Positions 37,244-47,824 of a stretch of DNA of 64,000 bases are shown one piece after another. The stretch is from Candidatus Epulonipiscium fishelsonii. GTDB taxonomy: Bacteria; Bacillota; Clostridia; Lachnospirales; Cellulosilyticaceae. The DNA is taken from NCBI GenBank assembly GCA_001983455.1, contig LJDB01000062.1:18532-82531 (forward strand). The letters are read 5' to 3'. Each line of letters opens with the position of its first letter. Within the stretch, counting starts at the first letter, position 1. The translations under genes were made by a program, and so were the position numbers. Below the pieces are notes generated by a model that did no database searches, had not been told where the DNA came from, and was given only the letters and a program-made list of their open reading frames with translations.

Positions 37244-37272
37244 TTGACCTTATAGGTCATACAGGTTAGAAT
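37244..37272 (+). promoter_or_regulatory. Promoter of tRNA-Arg
   Basis: TTGACC (37244-37249) and TAGAAT (37267-37272) with a 17-bp spacer, 12 bp before the tRNA. Confidence 0.75.
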
Positions 37273-37284
37273 GTATATATATTA

Positions 37285-37357
37285 GCATCTGTAGCTCAGA
37301 GGATAGAGCGTCGGTTTCCTAAACCGTGCGTCGTAGGTTCGATTCCTATCAGGTGCA
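37285..37357 (+). tRNA. tRNA-Arg (anticodon CCU)
   Basis: 73 nt, ending in discriminator A. Acceptor GCATCTG pairs with CAGGTGC (one T-G). D-loop TAGCTCAGAGGATAGAGC, anticodon loop TTTCCTAAA, T-loop GGTTCGATTCC. It reads AGG codons. The CCA is not encoded. A single gene with its own promoter and terminator. Confidence 0.96.
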
Positions 37358-37361
37358 TTTT

Positions 37362-37393
37362 AACCCTATAACTTTAAAGTTATAGGGTTTTTT
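37362..37393 (+). terminator. Terminator of tRNA-Arg
   Basis: AACCCTATAACTTT and AAAGTTATAGGGTT form a long perfect stem, followed by TTTTT. Confidence 0.92.
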
Positions 37394-37577
37394 GCTAATA
37401 TTATATAATGTGTTACAATTTATTTAGATAATATATTTTAAAAAAATCTTAGATAAAAGCTATATTGTATTTAATTCATTATGTTAAAATTGTATAAATG
37501 TATATTTTATACTTGAAATATTACTTGCAATATGCTATATTAATAATCAGAGCAATTGGCTCAAATAAATTTAATCA

Positions 37578-37688
37578 GCTAAAAATTTAGCTACAAGAGA
37601 ATTGATATGTCCAAAATGTAATAAAAAGCATGATAAAGATATAAATGCAACAAAAAACTTAGCTAAGTTAGCATATTTTATGAATTAA
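37578..37688 (+). pseudogene. C-terminal relic of an IS200/IS605 TnpB
   Basis: An open frame of 36 codons ending in TAA at 37686-37688 reads AKNLATRELICPKC, then NKKHDKDINATKNL. This is the TnpB zinc-ribbon end (CPxC) and the HDRDxNAAxN motif with the last RuvC Asp. Everything before it is lost. The stop is followed by the element's 3' end, which lies directly upstream of glpK. Confidence 0.75.
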
Positions 37689-37806
37689 AATTTAGATAAT
37701 ATTTAGGGATGGAACAGCCCAAAGAGCTTGCTCAAATACCTAGAAGTCGTAGGAAGTAAGTAAGAAACTATCTCCTCTTAGTCTTAACTTAGAAGGGAGT
37801 AGTTCA
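37689..37806 (+). mobile_element. IS200/IS605 right end with omega-RNA-like scaffold relic
   Basis: After the TnpB stop the sequence reads like the 3' part of an IS605 element: GGAACAGCCCAAAGAG..., AGTCGTAGGAAG, then a hairpin (37772-37799, CTCCTCTTAG with CTTAGAAGGGAG) and the end AGTAGTTCA. The same end stands at 21180. In active elements this stretch makes the omega-RNA and the flank is its guide; here the flank would be the glpK leader. The glpK ATG is 31 bp away. Confidence 0.55.
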
Positions 37807-37815
37807 TTCTTTTAA

Positions 37816-39333
<1,518 letters not shown>

Positions 39334-39398
39334 ATTTATTAATAACCATATAAACTTAACCAGAGGCACATAGTGCTTCTGTACATAAAAGGAATTCA

Positions 39399-39482
39399 TT
39401 ATTCATGATAACGGATTTAGGAACAACATGACTAATCTGTTATTCGTGATAAGAGAAAAAGTATTTTGAGCTTTTTCTCTTA
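39399..39482 (+). repeat. Repeat copy plus terminator between glpK and glpF
   Basis: Two 13-mers, TTATTCATGATAA (39399-39411) and TTATTCGTGATAA (39440-39452), flank an AGGAACAACATGACT segment that also occurs in the 36.4-kb array. CGGATT and AATCTG around this segment can pair. GAGAAAAAG and CTTTTTCTC then form a terminator with a T-rich end (39453-39482). It would separate glpK from glpF expression. Confidence 0.75.
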
Positions 39483-39514
39483 TTTAAAACTTAATATTGG
39501 GGGAGGAAATAAAT

Positions 39515-40228
39515 ATGTTACCTTATATTTCAGAATTTTTAGGTACAATGATATTGATAATTCTAGGGGATGGCGTTGTTGCTAACGTAACTTTAGGTAA
39601 ATCAGGCATGAAAGGTGGAGGGTCTATTCAGATCACAATAGCGTGGGCGCTTGCCGTTATGCTACCAGCGTTTATTTTTGGAGTATCATCTGGAGCACAC
39701 TTTAATCCAGCATTAACACTAGCACTTGCTATTGATGGATCAGTAAGCTGGGGAATAGTTCCTGGATATATTATAACTCAATTTGCGGGAGCATTTGCAG
39801 GTGGATGCATTGTACATGCTTTATATAAAGATCATCTTGATGCAGAAACTTCACAAGCTACACAACTTGGAGTATTTAGCACAGGACCTTCAATACCAAA
39901 CTTTAAACGTAACGTTTTAAGTGAAGCTGTTGGAACTTTTATCTTAGTTTTTGCTATTAAAGGAATTGCTCAAGCAGGAGCAGTACCAGCTGGCGTAAAT
40001 AATTTGTTAGTATTTGGAATTATAGCAGCAATTGGTATGTCAATGGGTGGATTAACAGGATATGCAATAAATCCAGCACGTGACTTAGGTCCTCGTTTAG
40101 CACACTACTTACTTCCAATTAAGGGAAAAGGAAGTTCTAATTGGGAATATGCACCCGTTGTTATAATTGGACCAGTATTAGGAGCTATTTGTGCAGTGTT
40201 ATTATATCAAATAATTCCTTGGGCTTAA
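39515..40228 (+). CDS. glpF: Glycerol uptake facilitator
   Basis: 237 residues, six membrane helices and two half-helices of the MIP family. The NPA boxes are HFNPALTLA and AINPARDLGPR; the Asp after the second box (NPARD) is the mark of glyceroporins against water channels. It lets glycerol diffuse to GlpK. Start ATG 39515; GGGGGAGG upstream lies inside the longer reading frame from 39497, which is therefore rejected. Confidence 0.95.
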   Translation: MLPYISEFLGTMILIILGDGVVANVTLGKSGMKGGGSIQITIAWALAVMLPAFIFGVSSGAHFNPALTLALAIDGSVSWGIVPGYIITQFAGAFAGGCIVHALYKDHLDAETSQATQLGVFSTGPSIPNFKRNVLSEAVGTFILVFAIKGIAQAGAVPAGVNNLLVFGIIAAIGMSMGGLTGYAINPARDLGPRLAHYLLPIKGKGSSNWEYAPVVIIGPVLGAICAVLLYQIIPWA

Positions 40229-40239
40229 GAATTTTAAAG

Positions 40240-40269
40240 GAAGAGTACAATATGCTCTTCTTTTTTTTT
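40240..40269 (+). terminator. Terminator after glpF
   Basis: GAAGAG and CTCTTC with a 9-nt loop, followed by nine T's. Confidence 0.85.
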
Positions 40270-40435
40270 AAAAATATCCGTATTTAAGTTGTTTTTTATA
40301 AAATATTTAATTATAATAATAAGTATAGTAAAAAAATCCAATTTATAAGGAAGCACCATTTGCCTTCGCTATATAATGTAAGGATAACATTACTGCATTG
40401 CTATGAATAATGAAGTGGAAGAAAGGAATGAAATA

Positions 40436-41872
40436 ATGGTTGATGTAATTATTATTGGAGCAGGTGTATCTGGAAGTGCCTGTGCCAGAGAATTGTCTAG
40501 GTATAATGTAAATGTATGTGTATTGGAAAAAGGTGAAGATGTTTGCTACGCAACATCAAAAGCCAACAGTGGAATTGCTCATGCTGGATATGACGCAAAA
40601 GTTGGTTCTCTTATGGCTAAGCTTAACGTTGAGGGAAACAAAATGATGCCTGAGCTTTCAAAAGAGCTTGACATTCCATTTATACAAAATGGATCTTTTG
40701 TAGTATGTAATAACCAGGAAGATTTAGACACACTAAAAACTCTTTATGATAAAGGAGTTGCAAATGGGGTTGATGTAGAAATTATTACTGACAGAAACCG
40801 TATTGTAGAGATGGAACCAAATATAGCAGATAATGTAGTTGCTGTTTTGTATGCTCCGGCTACTGGAGTTGTATGCCCATTTACTTTAAACATTGCTATG
40901 GCTGAAAATGCTGCAATGAATGGAGTCGACTTTAAGTTTAATACCGAAGTTGTCGGGTTTGAAAAAACAGACAATGGCTGGAAAGTTTTAACTAATAACG
41001 GCGAATTTGAAACAAAATATATTGTTAATGCTGCAGGTGTTTATGCTGATGTACTACACAATATGGTGAGTGAAAACAAAATTCATATTACAGCACGCCG
41101 TGGAGATTATTGTTTACTAGACAAAGGAACTGGAAAACATGTAAATCGTACAATATTTGCTCTACCAAGCAAATTTGGAAAAGGTATTCTTGTTACTCCA
41201 ACAGCTCATGGAAATTTATTGCTTGGACCAACTGCTGTTGATATTGAAGATAAAGAAGCTACAGCTACAACTAGTGAAGGACTTAACGAATTAATAGCAA
41301 AAGCAGGATTAAATGTTAAGGATATACCTTTAAGAAAAGTTATTACTTCTTTTGCAGGTTTAAGAGCTCATGAGGATAATCATGAATTTATTATCAAAGA
41401 AGTTGAAGATGCAAAAGGGTTTATTGATTGTGCAGGCATTGAGTCTCCTGGACTAACAAGTTCTCCTGCTATAGGGAAAATGGTTGCAGGTATACTAAAA
41501 GAAAAACTTGGTTTAGAGCCAAATCCAAACTTTAATGGCAAAAGAGAAGGAATTATTGCATCAAACGAACTAGATTTTAACTCTCGCCAAGAACTAATTA
41601 AAAACAAACCAGCATACGGAAACATAGTATGTCGTTGTGAAATGATTTCAGAAGGAGAAATTTTGGACGCTATTCATAGACCTCTTGGAGCCAAATCACT
41701 TGATGGCGTAAAACGTCGTACTCGTGCAGGTATGGGGCGTTGCCAATCTGGTTTTTGCTCTCCACGTACAATTGACTTAATAAATAAAGAATGTAAGATT
41801 GCCATGGATGAAATTACAAAATCAGGTGGTAAATCTCAAATTATTGTTGGAACGAACAAAGATAGTTTATAA
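40436..41872 (+). CDS. FAD-dependent glycerol-3-phosphate dehydrogenase (GlpA-like) with BFD domain
   Basis: 478 residues. N-terminal FAD fold (VIIIGAGVSGSACARELS) of the DAO family, substrate part in the middle, and from residue about 390 a [2Fe-2S] BFD-like domain with four Cys: CRCE and GRCQSGFC. It oxidises glycerol 3-phosphate to DHAP and passes electrons on to the next two proteins. Start ATG 40436 has AAAGGA upstream; the ATG at 40403 lacks one. Gap of only 13 bp to the next gene. Confidence 0.88.
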   Translation: MVDVIIIGAGVSGSACARELSRYNVNVCVLEKGEDVCYATSKANSGIAHAGYDAKVGSLMAKLNVEGNKMMPELSKELDIPFIQNGSFVVCNNQEDLDTLKTLYDKGVANGVDVEIITDRNRIVEMEPNIADNVVAVLYAPATGVVCPFTLNIAMAENAAMNGVDFKFNTEVVGFEKTDNGWKVLTNNGEFETKYIVNAAGVYADVLHNMVSENKIHITARRGDYCLLDKGTGKHVNRTIFALPSKFGKGILVTPTAHGNLLLGPTAVDIEDKEATATTSEGLNELIAKAGLNVKDIPLRKVITSFAGLRAHEDNHEFIIKEVEDAKGFIDCAGIESPGLTSSPAIGKMVAGILKEKLGLEPNPNFNGKREGIIASNELDFNSRQELIKNKPAYGNIVCRCEMISEGEILDAIHRPLGAKSLDGVKRRTRAGMGRCQSGFCSPRTIDLINKECKIAMDEITKSGGKSQIIVGTNKDSL

Positions 41873-41885
41873 GGAGTGTATAAAT

Positions 41886-43148
41886 ATGAAGTATGATGTT
41901 GTAATAATCGGTGGAGGGCCTGCAGGGCTTGCTGCTGCCGTTTCTGCAAGAGATAACGGCGTTGAAAGCATTTTAATTTTAGAAAGAGATAAAGAACTGG
42001 GTGGAATTTTGAACCAGTGTATTCATAATGGATTTGGACTACACACTTTTAAAGAAGAATTAACTGGTCCAGAATATGCTGCTAGGTATATAACAGAAGT
42101 CCAAAATCGTAACATTGAATATAAATTACACACAATGGTTATAGAAATAAATAAAGATAAAGTTATTACAGCTATGAACCAAGAAGAAGGATTGTTCCAA
42201 ATTGAAGCAAAAGCAATAATACTAGCTATGGGGTGTCGTGAGCGTTCCCGTGGAGCACTAAATATTCCTGGATATCGTCCAGCAGGAATATTTTCAGCTG
42301 GTACAGCTCAACGTCTAGTAAATATGGAAGGGTATCTTCCAGGACGTGAAGTTGTAATTTTAGGTTCAGGTGATATTGGATTAATTATGGCACGTCGTAT
42401 GACATTTGAAGGTGCTAAAGTTAAAGTTGTAGCTGAACTTATGCCTTATTCAGGTGGATTAAAAAGAAATATTGTTCAATGTTTAGATGATTTTGGAATA
42501 CCTTTAAAACTTAGTCATACAGTAGTAAACATAAAAGGGAAGGAACGCCTTGAAAGTATAACACTTGCTCAAGTAGACGAAAACTTAAAACCAATTCCAG
42601 GAACCGAAGAAGAATATACTTGTGATACTTTGTTGTTATCTGTTGGACTTATACCTGAAAATGAATTATCTGAAAATATGGGAATTGAAATTAGTAGAGT
42701 TACCTCTGGCCCAATTGTTAATGAAAGCCTAGAAACTAATATTGAAGGCGTGTTTGCATGCGGTAATGTTCTTCATGTTCATGACCTAGTAGACTTTGTG
42801 TCTGGAGAAGCAGCTACGGCTGGAAAAAATGCCGCAATGTATGTTCAAGGCAAACATATTGATAAAAGCGAAAATACCATTTCACTTCAAGGTGAAAATG
42901 GCGTTAGATATACTGTTCCTGTAAATATTGATCCAAAACGTATGGAAGATAGTCAAATTATACGTTTTCGTGTTGGGCAAGTATATACTGACTCTTTCTT
43001 GAGTGTATACTTTGATGATGAACGTATATCTAATAAGAAAAAACGTGTAATGGCTCCAGGTGAAATGGAAGAAGTAGTAATAACTAAAGCTCAGTTAATG
43101 GATAGGCCAAATTTAAAAAGAATTACCATTAAAATTGAGGAGGCGTAA
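41886..43148 (+). CDS. GlpB-like NAD(P)/FAD oxidoreductase
   Basis: 420 residues, a pyridine-nucleotide-disulfide type flavoprotein with two dinucleotide folds: VVIIGGGPAGLAAAVSA at the start and VVILGSGDIGLIMARRM in the middle. MGCRERSRGA is a conserved Cys-containing loop. It lies between the GlpA-like and the DUF1667 gene in a conserved clostridial trio and likely links G3P oxidation to an NAD(P) or other carrier. TAAGGAGTG precedes ATG 41886. Exact electron acceptor unknown. Confidence 0.85.
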   Translation: MKYDVVIIGGGPAGLAAAVSARDNGVESILILERDKELGGILNQCIHNGFGLHTFKEELTGPEYAARYITEVQNRNIEYKLHTMVIEINKDKVITAMNQEEGLFQIEAKAIILAMGCRERSRGALNIPGYRPAGIFSAGTAQRLVNMEGYLPGREVVILGSGDIGLIMARRMTFEGAKVKVVAELMPYSGGLKRNIVQCLDDFGIPLKLSHTVVNIKGKERLESITLAQVDENLKPIPGTEEEYTCDTLLLSVGLIPENELSENMGIEISRVTSGPIVNESLETNIEGVFACGNVLHVHDLVDFVSGEAATAGKNAAMYVQGKHIDKSENTISLQGENGVRYTVPVNIDPKRMEDSQIIRFRVGQVYTDSFLSVYFDDERISNKKKRVMAPGEMEEVVITKAQLMDRPNLKRITIKIEEA

Positions 43149-43150
43149 GC

Positions 43151-43504
43151 ATGGTTGAATTAATTTGTATTAACTGTCCAATCGGATGTAATTTGACAGT
43201 TGAGGTTGAAGGAGAAGTTATTGGAGCGGTAACAGGAAACACTTGTAAACGTGGTGAAAAATATGCCCATAAAGAACTTACTAACCCAACACGTATTGTT
43301 ACATCCACTGTAAAAGTTGAAAACGGAAACGCTCCTGTTGTTTCTGTTAAAACAAAAAATGATATTCCTAAAGGAAAAATATTTGAGTGTATAGAAGCTT
43401 TAAAAAATGTTGTAGTTAAAGCACCTGTTAATATTGGAGATGTTATTGTGTCCAATGTCGCAAGTACTGGTGTAGATATCGTAGCTACAACAAATGTAAT
43501 TTAA
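43151..43504 (+). CDS. DUF1667 small Cys-rich protein (GlpC-like partner)
   Basis: 117 residues. N-terminal CINCPIGCNL and a further Cys in GNTCKRGEKYA make a probable metal or Fe-S site. The rest is beta-rich. DUF1667 proteins occur with GlpA/GlpB-like oxidoreductases, so a role as the electron-transfer or anchoring partner is inferred. ATG two bases after the previous stop (GGAGGCG inside that gene's end). No membrane segment, in contrast to enterobacterial GlpC. Confidence 0.82.
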   Translation: MVELICINCPIGCNLTVEVEGEVIGAVTGNTCKRGEKYAHKELTNPTRIVTSTVKVENGNAPVVSVKTKNDIPKGKIFECIEALKNVVVKAPVNIGDVIVSNVASTGVDIVATTNVI

Positions 43505-43529
43505 TTTTATTACCAAATCTAATGATTTT

Positions 43530-43555
43530 AAGGGGGCGTTTATTAACGTCCCTTT
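43530..43555 (+). terminator. Probable terminator of the glp genes
   Basis: AAGGGGGCGTT and AACGTCCCTTT pair with one mismatch around TATT; tail TAATTATAAAATATTTT. Confidence 0.55.
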
Positions 43556-43582
43556 AATTATAAAATATTTTAAACAAAACAG

Positions 43583-43611
43583 TTGACAATTTTAAAACGA
43601 TAGAGTATTAT
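43583..43611 (+). promoter_or_regulatory. Promoter of marR-MATE
   Basis: TTGACA (43583-43588) and TATTAT (43606-43611) with a 17-bp spacer: a near-consensus sigma-A promoter immediately before the operator-like palindrome. Confidence 0.85.
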
Positions 43612-43645
43612 AGTTAGGAGTGAACTAATTAGTTTACTCCTAACT
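43612..43645. promoter_or_regulatory. 34-bp near-perfect palindrome, MarR operator candidate
   Basis: The 17-bp half AGTTAGGAGTGAACTAA is matched by its inverted copy with one mismatch. It covers the expected transcription start and lies 22 bp before marR. Size and place fit a repressor site for the MarR protein encoded next. Confidence 0.8.
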
Positions 43646-43667
43646 ATTTTAAATTGGAGGACTGAGT

Positions 43668-44120
43668 ATGAAAACCATAAAGGATATTTTAGATGCATAT
43701 TTCCATGATTTAGCTATATTAGAATTAAAATTTCAAAATAATATCCTTGGAGCAAAGAAACTAAGCTTTAATAGCTTAATGTATCTAGACATAATCAGGA
43801 ATTGTCCTGACAAGTATACTGTCTCTGACATAGCCGAAATATTAGAGATTTCAAAACCATCTGTAACCCAAAAGATTAAAGAACTAGAACAACTAGGATA
43901 TGTGAAAAAGGTTCAAAGTGAAACAGACAAAAGAGTGTTTTACTTAGCAATTACAGATGAGATTCAGAAAGTTGAGTCAATTTTTGAAGATGCAATGAAA
44001 ACTACTATAAAAGAGTTACAAAAAGAGTATACTGAAACAGAAATTAACCAATCAACAATTCTGTTTGATAAATTGTGTTCAGAGTTTATAAAAAATTTAA
44101 AAATAATATTAAAAAATTAG
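43668..44120 (+). CDS. MarR-family regulator
   Basis: 150 residues. Winged helix near residues 45-100: YTVSDIAEILEISKPSVTQKIKELEQLGYVKKV then SETDKRVFYLAIT (wing). N- and C-terminal helices make the dimer interface. It most probably represses itself and the MATE pump 12 bp downstream through the palindrome at 43612-43645. Ligand unknown. GGAGG precedes ATG 43668. Confidence 0.9.
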   Translation: MKTIKDILDAYFHDLAILELKFQNNILGAKKLSFNSLMYLDIIRNCPDKYTVSDIAEILEISKPSVTQKIKELEQLGYVKKVQSETDKRVFYLAITDEIQKVESIFEDAMKTTIKELQKEYTETEINQSTILFDKLCSEFIKNLKIILKN

Positions 44121-44132
44121 GGGGGCTAGGTT

Positions 44133-45488
44133 ATGGAAGAAAACATTTTGGGAACTGAAAAAACAGGAAAATTATTTATACAATATGTTATACCAAGTGT
44201 TATAGCAATGGTAATTACAGGTATGCAAACTATTATTGATGGTATATTTGTAGGAAATTTTATTGGGGAAGCTGGATTAGCTAGTATTAATATATCACAG
44301 CCTTTTATGCAAATAGTAATAGGTATATGTTTAGTTATGAGTATAGGTGGACTTAGTTTTTTGGGGAGAAGTCTTGGAGAAGGAAAAACTGAGGAAGCAC
44401 AAGACATTTTTAAAACAATATATATCTTTTTAAGTATAACTCTGTTATTGATATCTATTATAGGAATTACGTTTAGTCCAAAAATAGCAACTTTATTAGG
44501 AGCAAATGAAGAACTTTTATTATATGCCCAAACATACATAAGAATTATTTCCTTCTTTCCTTTAATTATAGGTTCGATATTTCTGTTTGGTTTTACGTCA
44601 CGTATTTTAGGGAAACCTGAACTATATTTAAAAGCTACTCTTGCAAGTATTGTAGTAAACGTAACTTTAAATTATATATTTTTAGCAATTTTAAAGACAG
44701 GAATTGGCGGAGCTGCTTTTGCAACAGGTATAGCACACACTGTATCTTTATATTTTGTAATTAAACCAGTATTAGACAAAAATTCTCAAGTAAACTTGTT
44801 TAAAGGAAGATTTGTAGCTAAATATATTGTTCCAGTTATGTACAATGGGTCTTCTGAAGGTGTTACATCAGTTGCAACGGCTACTTCTACTTTTATCTTT
44901 AACCTAGCATTTATGGAAATTGCAGGTACATCTGGAGTTGCAGCTTTTACTGCTATCAGTTATTTATCTTTATTTGGTGGATTTCTTATTTTTGGTATTG
45001 CGGATGGAATTGGGTCAATTATAAGCTATAACTTTGGAAATGAACAACATAACAGAGTGATAGATATTATGAAATTATCCCTTTTAAGCTCTAGTATCAT
45101 TGGAATTATATTATTTGCAATCTTGTCAGCATTTGCACAGCCTCTAGTAGAAATATTTGCTGATAATACAGATGTAGTTAACTTGGCAGTTGGAGGAGCT
45201 AAAATTTATGCTTTTGCATTTTTACTTAGTGGGTTCAATGTTATAACTGGTGGCTACTTCACAGCAATAGGAGATGCAAAAAGTTCAATTATAATTTCAG
45301 CAAGTAGAGGATTAATATTTATACTTATTGGAATAACTGTACTTCCTACATTTTTAGGAGTGAATGGAGTTTGGGCAACTGTACCATGTGCAGAACTTTT
45401 AACAGCAATCTTTGCAGTTTATATATTAAAAAATAAAAATCAACTAGTATTATCAAATAAAGCTATTAATCATCCAGAACTTTCCTAG
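44133..45488 (+). CDS. MATE-family efflux transporter
   Basis: 451 residues, twelve predicted membrane helices in two halves. The first helix has the usual start (KLFIQYVIPSVIAMVITGMQTIIDGIFVG) and the repeat occurs from about residue 235. It is in the clostridial DinF/MepA-like branch; ion coupling and drugs are not known. Cotranscribed with marR. Confidence 0.92.
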   Translation: MEENILGTEKTGKLFIQYVIPSVIAMVITGMQTIIDGIFVGNFIGEAGLASINISQPFMQIVIGICLVMSIGGLSFLGRSLGEGKTEEAQDIFKTIYIFLSITLLLISIIGITFSPKIATLLGANEELLLYAQTYIRIISFFPLIIGSIFLFGFTSRILGKPELYLKATLASIVVNVTLNYIFLAILKTGIGGAAFATGIAHTVSLYFVIKPVLDKNSQVNLFKGRFVAKYIVPVMYNGSSEGVTSVATATSTFIFNLAFMEIAGTSGVAAFTAISYLSLFGGFLIFGIADGIGSIISYNFGNEQHNRVIDIMKLSLLSSSIIGIILFAILSAFAQPLVEIFADNTDVVNLAVGGAKIYAFAFLLSGFNVITGGYFTAIGDAKSSIIISASRGLIFILIGITVLPTFLGVNGVWATVPCAELLTAIFAVYILKNKNQLVLSNKAINHPELS

Positions 45489-45551
45489 CTAATGTTCTAT
45501 TTTTAGGTGATAGGACAAAAGTTCTAAGCCTACTTAAATATAAGTCAAAGC

Positions 45552-45592
45552 AAAACGAGACCATAGATAACTATCTACGGTCTTGTTTTATA
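45552..45592. terminator. Bidirectional terminator between MATE and degV genes
   Basis: AAACGAGACCATAGATA (45553-45569) and TATCTACGGTCTTGTTT (45572-45588) form a long stem with G-T pairs; T-rich on both strands. Confidence 0.88.
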
Positions 45593-45606
45593 ACATTTTT
45601 AAATTT

Positions 45607-46458
45607 CTATTTCTCAGCTTCTAATATAACTAAGCCTACAACACCAGGCCCAGTATGAATACCCATAGCAGCTCCAATTTCTTCAATGCTAATTTGAGTA
45701 ATCCCTTCAAAATCTTTTATTTGATTATAAAAATCTTTAGCTTCACTATCAGCATCTCCTGTTAAAACCCAGACTTCACATTTAGATCGCTTTAATACAT
45801 TTTTTAAAATATCAATTAGTTCGCTAAAAGCTTTTTTTCTTCCTCTAGGTTTACTTTCACTGTACAATATACCTTTTTCATGATCAATTCCTATAATCGG
45901 TTTAAAATTTAAAATTGTACCAACTGCTCCTGCTGTTTTGCTCAGTCTACCACCTTTAATTAAATGATCCAGACTATCAACATTAATATATCCATGCAGT
46001 CTTTTCTGTATGCCAGGAACTTTATTTAAAATTTCTTCAATTGAAAGTCCAGCTTTAACATATTTAGCTACCTCAACAGCTACAACACCTTCGGGATAAC
46101 CTAAAGTCTTACTATCAATAAAATAGAAATTAACATTAGTATATTCTTCACAAATAATTTTCAAACTATTTAATGTACCAGATAATTGTGTTGATATACA
46201 CACCACTAGAATATCAGTATATCCCTCGTCAATTATTGACTGGATAACACCTTGTGCATATTCTACATCAGGTAAAGATGTTGTTGGAACTTCTTGGTTT
46301 AATCTAGCATACATTTCTTTTGAAGAAATTGTTACCTTATCTAAATACTCAGCATTCTTGTAAATAATTTTTAATGGAATTTGATAAATCCCATATTCTT
46401 CAATTGTTTTGGAACTTAAGTCACAAGCACTATCAGTAACTACTGCTATTTTTTTCAT
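45607..46458 (-). CDS. DegV-family fatty-acid-binding protein
   Basis: 283 residues. Two-domain DegV fold: N-terminal VVTDSACDLS, the T-T-S-L-P-D lipid-head loop near residue 60, and STQLSGTLNS; C-terminal domain with GGRLSKTAG and HTGPGVVGL. Such proteins bind long fatty acids, in some Firmicutes as FakB partners of the kinase FakA. No fakA is nearby. GGAGG stands 5 nt before ATG 46458. Gap of 52 bp to the hypothetical gene upstream. Confidence 0.9.
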   Translation of the reverse strand: MKKIAVVTDSACDLSSKTIEEYGIYQIPLKIIYKNAEYLDKVTISSKEMYARLNQEVPTTSLPDVEYAQGVIQSIIDEGYTDILVVCISTQLSGTLNSLKIICEEYTNVNFYFIDSKTLGYPEGVVAVEVAKYVKAGLSIEEILNKVPGIQKRLHGYINVDSLDHLIKGGRLSKTAGAVGTILNFKPIIGIDHEKGILYSESKPRGRKKAFSELIDILKNVLKRSKCEVWVLTGDADSEAKDFYNQIKDFEGITQISIEEIGAAMGIHTGPGVVGLVILEAEK

Positions 46459-46510
46459 AAAAACCTCCAAGTATTTTTAAATAAAGATAAAGAGTTATCG
46501 ATGGTTTTCT

Positions 46511-47824
46511 CTATTCCAGAAAAGTATCATTTAACAAATTGTTAAAATCCAATCCGTCTATGAACTCTGATAAATTTTCGTTTATAAATGATAATACTTC
46601 TTCATCAAATGATAAAAGTTCTTTTAATTTTTCCACAGTAAATACATTTACTGCAAAATCATTATTCTTGAAACTATTGTTTAAATATGTTTTAAATTGA
46701 CCTTCATTCATTGTAAAAGGAATACGACTTAAAATATATTGTAATTTAGCATTAACTTCCTCTGGAGTGGCTTTGGCAACATATTTGTCTAGTTCTTCTA
46801 AAAACATGTCAATTTCTTTAAAATGTACCTTTGAATCCCCTTTATAGAAGTTTATCAAATCATCTAAAAATAGACTTAAACAAAAATGCATTATATGTTC
46901 GGTCGGATTGTCTAAATCCAAGCTTTCAAAATATATTTCTTGCAATTCTTCTTCAATCATATCAATTCGTTCTGAAATTTCAATTGAATTATATTGCTTT
47001 GGATTTTTTATAATATAATATAAGTCGCTAAAACTTGGGTGTAATTCTAGTAATGTATCAAAATCAAAATTCTCTAGTACTAGCAAATTACATATACAAC
47101 CTAATAAACAAAAAATGTCATTTAATAAGTCTAGATAATCATCATTAAAAAATAGTATCTCTTCTAAGTCATCATAATATTCATCATAAGAAGCATCATC
47201 ATCAAGATTTACTATTTGTTCAAAGTTATCTTTAAGCATTGATTTAGATTCTTCATCAGTTGCATCAAAGCCTCCTAATAAAGTAAAAAATAATTTATTA
47301 GAAATATTTTCATCATAAGGCACATATTTTAAACTTTCTTTTATATATCTTCGAGCACTTGCATATTTAAATCCTAAAGGAATTACTTCTAAAAGATTTT
47401 TTCCAAATGCTTGTTGCGGACTTGAAGTTATAGAAAATAATAATTCGCTAATATCATTAATTATATTTTCAAAGTTATAGTTTTGCATTTGGTCTAATTC
47501 TACCAAAGGTTCTATATAAGTTTTGTCAGCTGTAATTTCCATAAATTTACAGCGCAATTCAAGATTAAGTGTATAAGTAGCTAAAAATATTTGTTCAATT
47601 TTATTACGAGTTTCCATAATTTCATTAATTATAGAAGCTTTATCTGAAACATTTAAATTCATTTTTTTAGATAAATTTTTCAATAAAGAAAAACTGAATT
47701 TTTTTATGCGAGCAAATTCGAAATCATCTTTTAAGATTTCCATAGTATCAGTTTGTTGTAAAATATTATTATATTTCTGTACTAATGCTATATAAGAATA
47801 TGCTAAGCTATTTTCTATTGACAT
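46511..47824 (-). CDS. Unknown acidic helical protein
   Basis: 437 residues, cytoplasmic, almost all helix, very rich in Asp, Glu, Asn, Leu and Phe. I do not recognise a family. No signal, membrane segment or known motif is seen. Residues 200-260 are strongly acidic (DDDASYDEYYDDLEE). TPR- or HEAT-like repeats are possible but not clear. GGAGG precedes ATG 47824. It lies upstream of degV on the same strand, 52 bp apart, and divergent from glgB, so it may share control with either. Confidence 0.75.
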   Translation of the reverse strand: MSIENSLAYSYIALVQKYNNILQQTDTMEILKDDFEFARIKKFSFSLLKNLSKKMNLNVSDKASIINEIMETRNKIEQIFLATYTLNLELRCKFMEITADKTYIEPLVELDQMQNYNFENIINDISELLFSITSSPQQAFGKNLLEVIPLGFKYASARRYIKESLKYVPYDENISNKLFFTLLGGFDATDEESKSMLKDNFEQIVNLDDDASYDEYYDDLEEILFFNDDYLDLLNDIFCLLGCICNLLVLENFDFDTLLELHPSFSDLYYIIKNPKQYNSIEISERIDMIEEELQEIYFESLDLDNPTEHIMHFCLSLFLDDLINFYKGDSKVHFKEIDMFLEELDKYVAKATPEEVNAKLQYILSRIPFTMNEGQFKTYLNNSFKNNDFAVNVFTVEKLKELLSFDEEVLSFINENLSEFIDGLDFNNLLNDTFLE

